From Atopobium sp034113385 (GTDB lineage Bacteria; Actinomycetota; Coriobacteriia; Coriobacteriales; Atopobiaceae): a stretch of 64,000 nt of DNA. The position numbers were made by a program, and so were the translations under genes. Positions 53,867 to 63,662 of the stretch are shown here, piece after piece (position 1 is the stretch's first letter; each line of letters opens with the position of its first letter). The notes beneath the pieces were generated by a model. The model searched no databases and was not told the origin of the DNA. It saw only the letters and a program-made list of their open reading frames with translations. Location of the stretch: contig NZ_JAXEXL010000002.1 of the NCBI RefSeq assembly GCF_034113385.1, positions 69,557-133,556 of the forward strand. Direction: 5' to 3'.

Positions 53867-54697
53867 ATGACGCGCAAATCAAAACTTATGATTGCAGGAA
53901 TTATTGGTGCCGCAACGGCAACAGCTTCAGTAACTGCTGCGTTGGTTGCGCGTGCTTGGGTTCGCCATGATCCGCATTTCATACGTTCGACGTCATATGG
54001 GCCAGCGTTTATCTATACTAGCTACAATCAAAAAGGCGTGCCTGTGCGCCTGCTTACCGTGGGTGGTACGGTGCAAAGTGCCAGCTATATGGATCAAAAC
54101 CGCTATGAGTTACCCTTTGAATATTTCCGAGCATTCGCGCGCGCAACACGCGAGGCTGGTTTGCGCGCCCAACGCGTGCTTGTCTTGGGCGGCGGTGGTT
54201 ATGCCTATCCTAAGTACCTTATTGCTCACGATGCAAACGTTACGGTAGATGTTGTAGAAATTGATCCAGAAATTACTGCTCTGGCGCATCGCTGGTTTTA
54301 TTTGGATTCTTTAAAACGTGAGTTTAAGACGCAGATTACAGGTCGTCTTACCAATATTTGTGCAGACGCTGTTTCATATTTGCAATACAGTGATGCCACC
54401 TACGATGTCATTATCAATGATGCTTTTGCAGCTGGCACGCCTGTATCGGCGTTAGTGGCAGAGGCAGGTGCTGCATCCGTACATAAACACCTTTCACAAA
54501 ACGGCTTATACCTTGTTAATTATGTTGTGGATAAGACGGGTATTGCAGGACTTCAAAAAGTAGTGGATGTTTTAAGTCATGAGTTTGAACAGGTATATCT
54601 GGTAGATGCCTGCGATGAGGAGTTTAGCAACTCAGAAAATTATCTGATTATTGCTACGGATGGTACGTATTCGTTTTCAAATACCATTGGATTTTAG
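53867..54697 (+). CDS. membrane-anchored spermidine synthase-like protein
   Basis: 276 residues with an N-terminal hydrophobic segment (residues 5-28), then a SAM-binding Rossmann core: VLVLGGGGYAYPKYL, VDVVEIDPEITALAHRWF, and YDVIINDAFAAGTPV with the Asp that in spermidine synthases is catalytic. The domain order resembles the spermine/spermidine synthase superfamily found fused to transporters in other actinobacteria, but here no transporter half is present. GGAGGAGCT precedes ATG 53867. True polyamine synthesis is not proven. Confidence 0.72.
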   Translation: MTRKSKLMIAGIIGAATATASVTAALVARAWVRHDPHFIRSTSYGPAFIYTSYNQKGVPVRLLTVGGTVQSASYMDQNRYELPFEYFRAFARATREAGLRAQRVLVLGGGGYAYPKYLIAHDANVTVDVVEIDPEITALAHRWFYLDSLKREFKTQITGRLTNICADAVSYLQYSDATYDVIINDAFAAGTPVSALVAEAGAASVHKHLSQNGLYLVNYVVDKTGIAGLQKVVDVLSHEFEQVYLVDACDEEFSNSENYLIIATDGTYSFSNTIGF

Positions 54698-54770
54698 TAA
54701 CCAAAAAGATATATGGCATGCGTGTTGGAAGTAATAAGCAGCGCTGCTTGGACATATTCGTGCACAATAC

Positions 54771-54797
54771 AAAGGGGCTTCATGCGAAAGCCCCTTT
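54771..54797. terminator. bidirectional terminator between convergent genes
   Basis: AAAGGGGCTT and AAGCCCCTTT form a perfect 10-bp stem between the spermidine synthase-like gene (+) and the exonuclease gene (-). A 14-bp palindrome AAGCAGCGCTGCTT lies just upstream at 54736-54749. Confidence 0.75.
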
Positions 54798-54800
54798 CGT

Positions 54801-55763
54801 CTAAAACATGCCACGGAGCGTAAACTCTGCCTGTACGGTACAAAACATAAGGTCAACGTCTTCTAGACCTAAGTGCTTCTCGGATTCACCAGCTCCTAAG
54901 GTGCCACGACGACGAGCCCAGCTCTCAAGGGATGCAGGTCTTTGCTCATGGGGCAAAATCTTGGTCTCGGGATCTACGCGACGGCAAATATCACGCGTAT
55001 CAATAGGAACAATTTTGCCTGCTTTGCGCGCCTCCGCATAACCATCAATATGCAGCATGAACCACGAGTCCTCAAATGCGGCATTGTGTGCCATGTACGG
55101 AAAGCGTGTGAGGGTTGCTAACAGCGCAGCCTGCATCTTTTTATCTTCACGGAAGGGTGTTTTACCTTCAATATCGGACCAGCTAATGTGGTGAATGTTT
55201 GCCAAAGGCACACCTTTTTCTTTATACATATCAGGCAGTCCACAATACGCAAAGTAAGGATCAGTTGGTTTGGCTTCAGCTGTAAGTTGCATAAACTCAA
55301 GGCCAACATTGACGATGTAACCACGATCTGGCTCGCGTGAAGTAGTCTCAATATCAATGCCTACCACCATGCCAGAAACAGGTGCTGCAAGATACGCGAT
55401 GTTGAGGTCATTAAGACCAAGACCAGCCTCTTTAGCAACAATCTTGGGATTGCGATGTTGCATGGCAGCTACACCACGAACTAAGTCATCGTCAGAAAGA
55501 CGTTGAGCCAAACTGGATCCACGTAGGTTTTGCAGCCGCTCAATGCCAAAGTTGTCACAGGTAATGCGATTACGATCTGCCAAAGAGCGCACAATCTCAA
55601 AGTTAAAAGGATCATCTGATCCATATGAAGCTCGCCATGCAGCGAGGAGCTGAGAAATAGCATCTTCATTGGCTGCGCGGTCTGCGGTTAGTGTGGCATC
55701 ATCCATTAAAAAGCCCGGGAAGGCAAGTGCGTTTGCATGCTCGAGTGCTTCATGTACGTTCAT
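54801..55763 (-). CDS. DEDD-type 3'-5' exonuclease domain protein
   Basis: 320 residues. An N-terminal region of about 140 residues is unknown. A DEDDh exonuclease core follows, with GIDIETTSREPDRGYIVNVGLEF (DxE motif), AHNAAFEDSWFM and LGLEDVDLMF near the C-terminus. ATG 55763 has GGGAG six bases upstream. It could act on DNA or RNA 3' ends; the partner is not known. No polymerase domain is present. Confidence 0.75.
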   Translation of the reverse strand: MNVHEALEHANALAFPGFLMDDATLTADRAANEDAISQLLAAWRASYGSDDPFNFEIVRSLADRNRITCDNFGIERLQNLRGSSLAQRLSDDDLVRGVAAMQHRNPKIVAKEAGLGLNDLNIAYLAAPVSGMVVGIDIETTSREPDRGYIVNVGLEFMQLTAEAKPTDPYFAYCGLPDMYKEKGVPLANIHHISWSDIEGKTPFREDKKMQAALLATLTRFPYMAHNAAFEDSWFMLHIDGYAEARKAGKIVPIDTRDICRRVDPETKILPHEQRPASLESWARRRGTLGAGESEKHLGLEDVDLMFCTVQAEFTLRGMF

Positions 55764-55859
55764 ATATATCTCCCATGCTGAGAGTACAGTACTAATCATA
55801 AGTAAGCCTAGCAAAGTTATGAGACATCCGTGTGAAGAGTGCGCACTCCCTATGAGAAA

Positions 55860-55904
55860 TGTTGATTACTCAACATTTCTTGCTAAACTGTTGAGCAATC
55901 AACA
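55860..55904. promoter_or_regulatory. twin palindromic operators for the MarR regulator
   Basis: TGTTGA-ttac-TCAACA (55860-55875) and TGTTGA-gcaa-TCAACA (55889-55904), identical half-sites 29 bases apart. A plausible -35 TTGATT and -10 TAAACT (16-base spacing) overlap them. They lie in the 238-base divergent region between the exonuclease gene and the MarR gene, about 100 bases before the latter, so autoregulation is likely. Confidence 0.65.
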
Positions 55905-56001
55905 AGTGCTTGTTCGCGAGTGTTGCAGCGCTGGCGTGCAAAAAGCTTGTTGAAGCGACTCACGTATCTATCCATAGTAAGAAACCCAGAAGGGAGGAAA
56001 T

Positions 56002-56487
56002 TTGACACAAACGATTCAACCAACCCAGGTGGCGCAACCAACTCAACCTGCGCAATCTGATCGCTTCGAGACGTTTTCTGGACTTATCTCGGCACTCAAT
56101 AAAGAAGTGCAACGCCTCAAAAAAACTGAAATGGCTCGTTTTGGTTTACAGGGGACCGATGCTATGTGTTTAGTGTGTCTTAATAAGCATCCTGAAGGCA
56201 TCCCAAGTGCAGATATTGCGCGCACTCTTGGCGTTGATCGTGCGCTCGTGTCGCGCTCTGTTGCATCGCTTATGCAAAAAGGTTATGCGCAAACGCAAGA
56301 AGCGCAGGGTGTGGTGGGGTATCGAAGCCCGGTGCTTCTCACTAAAAAGGGAAAAGCGTTGGGACATCAGGTGGAAGAAGTCATCAATCGTATGGTGGGT
56401 CTTGCTGCAGACAATCTTGCTCAGGAAGATATCGTGGTTATGTATCGCGTACTTGAACAAGTCCTTGCTAAAATAAAGGCGTTATAG
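56002..56487 (+). CDS. MarR-family transcriptional regulator
   Basis: 161 residues. Winged helix with SADIARTLGVDRALVSRSVASLMQKGYAQ and a DxRxR-like wing (GVVGYRSPVLLTKKG). It starts at TTG 56002 (GGGAGGAAAT upstream), after a Gln/Pro-rich N-terminal stretch. Twin palindromes upstream are likely its operators. The regulated genes are probably itself and perhaps the divergent exonuclease gene. Confidence 0.88.
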   Translation: MTQTIQPTQVAQPTQPAQSDRFETFSGLISALNKEVQRLKKTEMARFGLQGTDAMCLVCLNKHPEGIPSADIARTLGVDRALVSRSVASLMQKGYAQTQEAQGVVGYRSPVLLTKKGKALGHQVEEVINRMVGLAADNLAQEDIVVMYRVLEQVLAKIKAL

Positions 56488-56579
56488 CACGATAATGCCA
56501 AGACTTAGCAAGCCAATCGCGCATCTGCGCGGACAAAGTACGTAATGCATAACCGCGCATACTACAAAGGAGAAACTTC

Positions 56580-57425
56580 ATGGCAATTCGAATTGTCTGC
56601 GACTCGGGCGCTGACGTTTCCGACCTCAAGCACGATCAGCTTACTGTCTTACCACTCTCTGTTGCCTTTGGGACAACTACTTATTTAGATGGAGTTGACC
56701 TTACTAACCAGCGTTTTTATGAGCTGCTTATGGAAACAGACGTAACGCCCACTACAGGTCAAGTAACGCCTTACCGTTTTGATCAGGCCTTTGCCCAGGC
56801 GCGTGAGGCGGACGAGCAGGTCGTGGCAATTACTATTTCTTCTGTTTTATCTGGCACGCATCATAGTGCCGTTACTGCAGCTGAACCGTATGGTAACAGC
56901 GTCTGTGTTATTGATACGCTCAATGCCTCTATGGGTACACGCGCAATGGTCGAATACGCACTCAAGCTTGTCGATAAGGGCATAGAGTTTGAAGCTCTCT
57001 GCGAAGAGCTCAATCGCAACGTGGAACATCTACGCGTTATGGCCCTTCTTGACACCCTAGAATACCTGCATCGTGGCGGCCGTCTACCTAAGGCGGCGGC
57101 AACATTGGGCACTTTGCTCTCTATCAAACCCGTCATCACTACGCACGAAGGCGCGGTTTCGCTGGTAGGAAAGGCGCGCGGGTCTAAGGCGGCCAATAAC
57201 CTTCTTGATCAATTGGTCGAGAAAAGCGGTGGTATCAACTTTAATCTACCGGTTTGTGTTGGCTACACTGGTCTGGACGATACGCTTCTTAACAAATACG
57301 TTCAGGACAGTGCTGCACTTTGGAAGGGAAACGTCAATCAGCTGGTGTTCCATTCCATGGGCGGTACCATTGGTACGCATGCGGGCCCCGGAACTATTGC
57401 TTTGGGATTTTTTGCTAACAAGTAA
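56580..57425 (+). CDS. DegV-family fatty acid-binding protein
   Basis: 281 residues. N-terminal RIVCDSGADVS, central ITISSVLSGTHHSA (the fatty-acid carboxylate-binding segment) and C-terminal HSMGGTIGTHAGPGTIALGFF are DegV hallmarks. FakB-type members present fatty acid to the kinase FakA for phosphorylation. No fakA is seen here. AAAGGAG precedes the ATG. Confidence 0.93.
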   Translation: MAIRIVCDSGADVSDLKHDQLTVLPLSVAFGTTTYLDGVDLTNQRFYELLMETDVTPTTGQVTPYRFDQAFAQAREADEQVVAITISSVLSGTHHSAVTAAEPYGNSVCVIDTLNASMGTRAMVEYALKLVDKGIEFEALCEELNRNVEHLRVMALLDTLEYLHRGGRLPKAAATLGTLLSIKPVITTHEGAVSLVGKARGSKAANNLLDQLVEKSGGINFNLPVCVGYTGLDDTLLNKYVQDSAALWKGNVNQLVFHSMGGTIGTHAGPGTIALGFFANK

Positions 57426-57453
57426 GTACCTCGTAAGCAAACAATACACCTTG

Positions 57454-57489
57454 CCTTATGTTGCCATGTGTATGCGTGGCAGCATAAGG
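57454..57489. terminator. inverted repeat between degV and lysR
   Basis: CCTTATGTTGCCA and TGGCAGCATAAGG, 13-bp arms (one G-U) in the gap between two convergent genes. There is no T-run. It may still act as a terminator or attenuate both sides. Confidence 0.55.
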
Positions 57490-57560
57490 TATACGTGCTG
57501 GTAAAGATGTAAGCGCCGGCAACACCCGAGCTTATCTGCGGTAAACGTATTGAGGCGGAC

Positions 57561-58466
57561 TTATTGGGCGGCAATCAGATGCTGAAGTATGCCAATAAAC
57601 TCCTGAGCTCGTTCACTGAGCTTGCGTTGGCTGTGCGTAATATATCCCACATTCATAAGTTCGTCTGTTTCTAAGGGAATGGACCTGGTGTGTGCTGACA
57701 TCTCGTCAGACAAGATGCCTGTAGAAATCAAAAACCCATTGTAGTTGGCCAAGAGACTTGTCATGGTTCCACGGTCACTTACCACCACGTTTTGTGCGTG
57801 AGGAATGTATGAGAAGGGCTCTTCCGATAAGTACAGTGAACTTTGTGTACCTTGCTCAAAGGTGTACCGCGGCCAGCTGGCAAGTTCGGAAACCTTAATG
57901 GAAGATTTGGTAGCAAGTGGATGGTTCTTGCGAACAAAAACGTGCGGTTTTGCCTTGTATAATGACGCAAACTTGAGGTTATTCTCGTCAAAACGCCTGC
58001 GTAGTGCCTGTTCATTGTAAGAACTCAAAAAGAGAATACCAATGTCAGATTTAAAGCCTGCAACGTCATTAATGATGTTGGTTGTACGGGTCTCACGCAA
58101 TGTAAAGTCAAAGCCACTGTTTTCTTGAGTGCGTACAAATTCAGTAAACGCACGGACCACAAAGGCATAGTGCTGTGAGCTTATGGATAAGCGCTGTTTT
58201 AACTGATCAGGATGGCCAGCATAGCGACTTTGGAGCAAATCTGCTTGTTCAACAACCTGACGCGCATACCCCAAAAACTCAACGCCCTCGCGCGTTACAC
58301 GAATCCCCTTGCTGGTACGCGTAAAAATTGTGATACCAAGCTCTTGTTCAAGATCTTTAACCGCAACGGACAAACTTGATTGTGCAATAAAATGCGTTTT
58401 GGCTACCGAGTTCATTGAGCCGCTTTCGGCAATGGCAATGATGTATCTGAGCTGCTGAAGGTTCAT
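57561..58466 (-). CDS. LysR-family transcriptional regulator
   Basis: 301 residues: N-terminal winged helix (AESGSMNSVAKTHFIAQSSLSVAVKDLEQELG) and a LysR substrate-binding domain. GAGGA precedes ATG 58466. No divergent target gene is next to it (a radical SAM gene lies upstream on the same strand), so the target is unknown. Confidence 0.93.
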   Translation of the reverse strand: MNLQQLRYIIAIAESGSMNSVAKTHFIAQSSLSVAVKDLEQELGITIFTRTSKGIRVTREGVEFLGYARQVVEQADLLQSRYAGHPDQLKQRLSISSQHYAFVVRAFTEFVRTQENSGFDFTLRETRTTNIINDVAGFKSDIGILFLSSYNEQALRRRFDENNLKFASLYKAKPHVFVRKNHPLATKSSIKVSELASWPRYTFEQGTQSSLYLSEEPFSYIPHAQNVVVSDRGTMTSLLANYNGFLISTGILSDEMSAHTRSIPLETDELMNVGYITHSQRKLSERAQEFIGILQHLIAAQ

Positions 58467-58581
58467 GGCTGTTCCTCTTCGTGCATCCCGTATGTGTGCA
58501 GGTATCTAGGCTCATACCTCGAGCTGTTTATAGGGCGGCAAAGCTGCATAGCTGTATGGCTACAGGGCTGTGAGCTAAGCT

Positions 58582-59358
58582 TTAATATGAAACACTAACA
58601 TCTAAACCCTGATTGCGCACACGTGAAGCAATGGTATCCAATATGTGTGGTGCAACTTTAGTAAGCGTGGGAATGGGTACGGTTCGTGCGATTGTGTATA
58701 TAAACACATGCTGAGGATTAATCTTTTTTAATGCTTCCAACCAAGGCTTTACGTACGTATCACCTGTATTATCTACGCATACACCTTCTAGAGTTCCACT
58801 TACAAAAATCGTTTGTATCTTTATGTGCCCATTAAACGCAGCATATGCTGCAATACGTTCCTCTACGTTGTAGGGACCTGCTGGTCTATCAAGCAGCTTA
58901 ATGTAGGATTCATCTGCTGTATCGAGCTTCAAGATATTGTCATCCACTTGTAAGAGTGCGCGATGTACGTCGGGTTTATCGGCAAACATGCCATTGCTTA
59001 ACACACTTATGCGTGCGTTGGGCGCCAAGCTGTCCCGGATTTGACATACAAGCTGAACTGCCTGCGCAAAGACAGGGCTTGCGGTAGGTTCTCCGTTTCC
59101 TGCAAATGTCAAAACGTCGGGCTGTACACCGTCGCGCAGCATATGTGCAAGCTTGGTAGTAAGTGCAGCTTCAAGCTCATCTAGACGGGTATATCCGTCA
59201 TGAGTACGTCTTTGTTCATTTAAGCCATTCTCGCAATATGCACAGTTAAATGAGCATATTTTTCCTGTTGCTGGCATTAGATTTATGCCGAGCGAAACCC
59301 CAAGGCGGCGGCTTTGTATAGGCCCGAATACGGGACTGTCATTTAAAAATGTAGGCAT
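58582..59358 (-). CDS. radical SAM protein
   Basis: 258 residues. The iron-sulfur cysteines are in CSFNCAYCENG (CxxxCxxC), followed by the glycine-rich FAGNGEPTASP SAM-binding segment. N-terminal FGPIQSRRLGVSLGINLMPATGK is typical of a conserved radical SAM subgroup. ATG 59358 has GGAGGG five bases upstream. Its substrate is unknown; possibly nucleic acid or protein modification. Confidence 0.82.
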   Translation of the reverse strand: MPTFLNDSPVFGPIQSRRLGVSLGINLMPATGKICSFNCAYCENGLNEQRRTHDGYTRLDELEAALTTKLAHMLRDGVQPDVLTFAGNGEPTASPVFAQAVQLVCQIRDSLAPNARISVLSNGMFADKPDVHRALLQVDDNILKLDTADESYIKLLDRPAGPYNVEERIAAYAAFNGHIKIQTIFVSGTLEGVCVDNTGDTYVKPWLEALKKINPQHVFIYTIARTVPIPTLTKVAPHILDTIASRVRNQGLDVSVSY

Positions 59359-59439
59359 CAATTCCCTCCATCTTGATAATACAAAAGAAGGGAGCAAAAT
59401 CCGAGTGATTCACCTCATATGTGGCATTCTCAAACAAAA

Positions 59440-59468
59440 ACGATGGCCACTCAAAGAATGACCATCGT
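59440..59468. repeat. small inverted repeat upstream of the XRE gene
   Basis: ACGATGG and CCATCGT, 7-bp arms around a 15-base spacer, in the region between the radical SAM gene and the XRE gene. No T-run. It may be an operator or chance. Confidence 0.3.
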
Positions 59469-59522
59469 CCGCATTGTCTCCAACTCGCGTCGGAGGTATT
59501 TCCTACTATATCCTAATTTGGG

Positions 59523-59798
59523 ATGATTCTAAACTCGGATAATAATTTCCTCATGGATATTACAAGTAATCAGACAATCGGCAAGAACTTGAAGACCATC
59601 CGTTGTGCACATGGAATCACTCAGCTTGCCCTTGCAGAGAAACTCAATGTAAACCAATCATTTCTCAGTAAGTTGGAAAGCGGGGAGCGCGCACTTCGTG
59701 TATATGAAGTGCGTTGGATTGCAGAAGCGTTGGATATGTCTGTTGCTGATCTTGCCACCCAACTTAATGCAGGTATTTCTTCTGAGCCTAACTTTTAA
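59523..59798 (+). CDS. XRE-family DNA-binding protein
   Basis: 91 residues (or 81 from ATG 59553). A single helix-turn-helix: GITQLALAEKLNVNQSFLSKLESGERALRVYEV. No ligand domain, no toxin partner next to it. Neither start has a good ribosome binding site. A small regulator; its targets are unknown. Confidence 0.8.
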   Translation: MILNSDNNFLMDITSNQTIGKNLKTIRCAHGITQLALAEKLNVNQSFLSKLESGERALRVYEVRWIAEALDMSVADLATQLNAGISSEPNF

Positions 59799-59878
59799 GA
59801 TACACTTCTCAGGCGTGCGTTCTAGCACGTCTTTAAGTGCGCTTCTGTAGGGGTTGTGCCCTTTGGCATTTGCGGGCA

Positions 59879-60652
59879 TTATGCCTGTTTTCTAAACACA
59901 AGTTTAGTATCGCAAGACAGCGATGCATCAAAGCTATAGCCGCGTTCGTCAAACTCGCGTAATTCAGCTGCTGACTGGATGTTTTTCTCGGCACACCAGT
60001 GGATAAAACTCCCGCGAGCAGCCTTGACTTCTGGCGCTCGCATAACAAGCTTGCCCGATTTGGGATCTGGCGATAAAAACAGGCAGGTTATCGTGCGGTC
60101 TGCAAGGTAAGGAACTACTGCTTGTGCGTATTCCTTAGAAGCTACGTTAATAATGTGCATTTCAGCTGCTTCGTCCATAAGTGCGCAAGCAAGCGTATCG
60201 CCCCACCACTCATAGAGCGTATGTGATTCATCTATGGCTAGTTTTGCCTGCATTTCCAGCCTATAGGGACAGACGCCATCAAGAGGTCGTACCAACCCAT
60301 ACAAACCAGAAAGTATACGCAGGTGTTTTTGCACCCAAGCAATGTGCTCTTCGGACATGACCGATGCTGCAATGTTGGTGTATTGAATCCCGTTATAGCT
60401 GCAAATTGCGGCACTTAACTGGTCAAAAGGCATATATAATCCCGTTTGCAAAGCATCCAGCTGATGCAAGGCATCTTGCGCTAAACGTTCAGAGCATGCC
60501 CACATCTTGTGAAGCTGTTCAAAGTCCATTTGATGCAGGTGAGCTGCAAGAACACGGGCCTTCTCGATAAATTGAGGGCAGGCGGTAGCAAAGGGGTATT
60601 CTTCAGTTGTTTGCATTTTCTTAGCGGGAGAAATAATAAATCGCAGCGCCAC
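59879..60652 (-). CDS. yaaA: YaaA-family peroxide stress protein
   Basis: 257 residues, UPF0246/YaaA family. N-terminal ISPAKKM and the SYNGIQYTNIAAS and LSGLYGLVRPLDGVCPYRLEM motifs match E. coli YaaA, which limits iron-dependent DNA damage in peroxide stress by lowering intracellular free iron. GTG 60652 has AAGGA seven bases upstream. Confidence 0.92.
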   Translation of the reverse strand: MALRFIISPAKKMQTTEEYPFATACPQFIEKARVLAAHLHQMDFEQLHKMWACSERLAQDALHQLDALQTGLYMPFDQLSAAICSYNGIQYTNIAASVMSEEHIAWVQKHLRILSGLYGLVRPLDGVCPYRLEMQAKLAIDESHTLYEWWGDTLACALMDEAAEMHIINVASKEYAQAVVPYLADRTITCLFLSPDPKSGKLVMRAPEVKAARGSFIHWCAEKNIQSAAELREFDERGYSFDASLSCDTKLVFRKQA

Positions 60653-60841
60653 AATATAATCCTTGTATCTGGAAGGTTTTTCTATTGTTGATATTGTATT
60701 TCGTGTTTTTGCGAAAGCAATGATGCCGCAACTTTTAAAGCTATGCTCTAAAGTAGTTGCTAATGTAGTTTGTGACAGCGTATATATCGGTTAACAGACG
60801 CATTGGTCAACAGCACTGTAAGACCAATTCAAGGAGGCATT

Positions 60842-63640
60842 GTGAATCCAGCCGCTCCATCTCAGTTTGCACATACGGCAGATCAAATAGATTTGGAAGC
60901 TCGCAAAGATGATGCAATGTTCACAAAAGCTGGCATCCCTGATGAGCTTCGTGGCACCATGACCTTGTTTTTGCGTCTTGTGCGCAAAGTGCTATCAGAA
61001 TACGACCCTCACCTGCGCCAATCGTTTGATGATCTTTTGGCAAACACCCTGTTGGTTCATACAAAGACCGCTTCGTTTGCCACCACTCATACGAGCGATA
61101 CACCCACAGCAGATGATGCAGCTTCCACCGATGTTGCTCTTACCGAGGCACATTTTGAGAAAGCCGTTGAGCTTATTGATTCCTTGCCAGTAGAGCAGGC
61201 AACCCTGCTTATGCGTGGCTTTGCAACATACTTTCATCTTGCCAATATCTGTGAGGAAAACTACCGCGTGCATGCGCTTCATGTGCGTGAACAGGCAATT
61301 CCTACCACATTGGAATATAACCCCATCAATGACCTTACTGTGGCATATCGTCGCTTGGTAGATGAGTGTGGTCATGCAAAGGCATTGTCGCTCCTTAAGC
61401 GCTTGGAGTTCCATCCTGTCTTTACCGCACATCCAACTGAAGCGCGTCGTCGTGGCATAGAGGGCAAAATCCGTCGCATTGCTAATCTGCTCAAAGAGCG
61501 TCCCAATCTGGGAGGTGCTTCATTAGCAGAAAACGAGCGTCAAATGCTGCAGGAAATTGATGCTATGTTCCGCACATCACCCATTGGACTTAAAAAGCCC
61601 ACGCCCGTTGAGGAAGCGGATACTATTCTTGATATTTTTGATAACACCTTGTTTGATATGGTGCCTGAAGTCTATCGCCGCTTTGACGATTGGGAGCTTG
61701 GCGATAAGGCCGGTACAGTTCCACCTGTTTGCCCCGCTTTCTTCCATCCTGGTTCGTGGATTGGTTCAGACCGAGATGGTAACCCCACGGTTACTGCAAA
61801 GGTAAGTCGTGAAGTTGCCGAGAAGTTCCGTTGTCATATGCTCAACGCACTTATGGAGCGCACCTATTATGTTGGGCGCAACCTCACGCTTGATGCCATG
61901 TGTACCAAGCCTTCGGATATGCTCATCAACCTGTGGAACCATCAGGTGGAGATGAGCGAGTCTATGACTTCTCGTGCTCAAACAGTCAGTACTTCCGAGC
62001 TGCATCGTGCGGTCATGATTGTTATGTCGTATAGGCTCAAGGCCACTATTAATCGTACAGCTGATCTTATGTACAACAGCGCAGAGGATTTTCTTAATGA
62101 TCTGTTTGTGGTTCAAGAGTCTCTAACGCAAGCTGGTGCCCTTCGTGCGGCCTATGGTCCTGTTCAAAACCTTATTTGGCAGGTTCAATCCTTTGGCTTC
62201 CATATGGTAGAGATGGAGTTTCGTCAGCACTCCCTCGTGCATACACGTGCTTTGGCAGATATTCATGAGCATGGTAGGCGAGGGGAGCGTGGTGAGCTTG
62301 CACCCATGACCCGTGAGGTTTTGGATACCTTCCGCGCTATTGGTTCCATTCAGCGTCGTAATGGTGTTATTGCTGCACGTCGCTACATTATTTCCTTTTC
62401 GCAATCTGCCCAAAATGTGGCTGATGTGTATGAGCTTGCACGGCTTGCCTTTGCTCACGAGAAAGACGTGCCCGTCTTAGATGTTATTCCCCTGTTTGAA
62501 CAGGTAGAAGATTTAAAAAATGCCGTGAGCATTCTCGATGATATGATTCGTATACCTGAGGTACAAAAGCGTATGAGCCAAACGAATCGTCGTCTTGAAG
62601 TTATGCTTGGTTATTCTGATTCCTCTAAGGATGCTGGCCCAACCTCTGCAACGCTGGTTTTACATGAGGCTCAGCAGGCAATTGCTCAATGGGCAGAGCG
62701 TAACCGTATTGATTTGGTACTGATGCATGGTCGCGGTGGTGCTGTTGGGCGTGGTGGCGGCCCGGCAAATCGTGCTGTTTTGGCGCAACCCAAGGGGTCG
62801 GTCAACTGCCACTTTAAGCTTACCGAGCAAGGTGAAGTTATTTTTGCTCGTTATGGAGACCCTACGCTTGCGCGCCGTCACATCGAGTCCGTTGCGGGGG
62901 CAACGCTTCTACAGTCTGCACCCTCCATTGAGGAAATCAATACCGATACCACACACAAGTATGAGCAACTCGCTCACGATCTTGACGAGTTTTCTCGTCA
63001 GCGTTATTTGCAGCTGCTTAACACCAAAGACTTTGCTGAGTGGTTCTCTATTGTGACACCTCTTACCGAGATTGGTCTCATGCCTATTGGCAGTCGTCCT
63101 GCCAAGCGCGGCCTTGGCGCCAAGTCTCTTGATGATTTGCGCACGATTCCTTGGATTTTTTCGTGGTCACAGGCGCGTATCAATTTGGCGGCTTGGTATG
63201 GGTTAGGCACGGCCTGCCAGTCAATCAATGATCTTGACCTGCTTAAACAGGCGTATTCTGAATGGCCTGTCTTTACTACGTTTATTGACAACATTGAGAT
63301 GTCTCTGTCCAAGACCGATGCCAGCATTGCTTGCATGTACCTTAATCTGGGCAATCGTAAGGATCTTTCTCAGATGGTCTTAGAGGAGATGGAGCTTACA
63401 CGCAAGTGGGTTCTTGCCATTACTAATAACACATGGCCTCTCGAACATCGACGCGTCCTTGGCTCTGTTATCCGCATGCGCCTGCCCTATGTCAACGCTT
63501 TGTCGCTTACACAGGTACGAGCTCTTGCGGCTCTTCGCGAGAAAAACGACAAGCTCACTCCAGAGGAGCGCGAACGCTTTATCTACTTAATTTTGTGTAC
63601 CGTGTCTGGCGTAGCTGCCGGCTTACAAAACACTGGTTAA
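60842..63640 (+). CDS. ppc: phosphoenolpyruvate carboxylase
   Basis: 932 residues. Carboxylates PEP to oxaloacetate to replenish four-carbon acids. Catalytic elements: FTAHPTEARRRGIEGK (His), GSWIGSDRDGNPTVTA, LMHGRGGAVGRGGGP (glycine loop) and the conserved C-terminal QNTG. GTG 60842 is chosen because AAGGAGG lies just upstream; the longer frame from 60803 has no site. It is followed by a hairpin and an rRNA-type promoter. Confidence 0.97.
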   Translation: MNPAAPSQFAHTADQIDLEARKDDAMFTKAGIPDELRGTMTLFLRLVRKVLSEYDPHLRQSFDDLLANTLLVHTKTASFATTHTSDTPTADDAASTDVALTEAHFEKAVELIDSLPVEQATLLMRGFATYFHLANICEENYRVHALHVREQAIPTTLEYNPINDLTVAYRRLVDECGHAKALSLLKRLEFHPVFTAHPTEARRRGIEGKIRRIANLLKERPNLGGASLAENERQMLQEIDAMFRTSPIGLKKPTPVEEADTILDIFDNTLFDMVPEVYRRFDDWELGDKAGTVPPVCPAFFHPGSWIGSDRDGNPTVTAKVSREVAEKFRCHMLNALMERTYYVGRNLTLDAMCTKPSDMLINLWNHQVEMSESMTSRAQTVSTSELHRAVMIVMSYRLKATINRTADLMYNSAEDFLNDLFVVQESLTQAGALRAAYGPVQNLIWQVQSFGFHMVEMEFRQHSLVHTRALADIHEHGRRGERGELAPMTREVLDTFRAIGSIQRRNGVIAARRYIISFSQSAQNVADVYELARLAFAHEKDVPVLDVIPLFEQVEDLKNAVSILDDMIRIPEVQKRMSQTNRRLEVMLGYSDSSKDAGPTSATLVLHEAQQAIAQWAERNRIDLVLMHGRGGAVGRGGGPANRAVLAQPKGSVNCHFKLTEQGEVIFARYGDPTLARRHIESVAGATLLQSAPSIEEINTDTTHKYEQLAHDLDEFSRQRYLQLLNTKDFAEWFSIVTPLTEIGLMPIGSRPAKRGLGAKSLDDLRTIPWIFSWSQARINLAAWYGLGTACQSINDLDLLKQAYSEWPVFTTFIDNIEMSLSKTDASIACMYLNLGNRKDLSQMVLEEMELTRKWVLAITNNTWPLEHRRVLGSVIRMRLPYVNALSLTQVRALAALREKNDKLTPEERERFIYLILCTVSGVAAGLQNTG

Positions 63641-63662
63641 ACAAGCTGCACTATTAAGCAAA

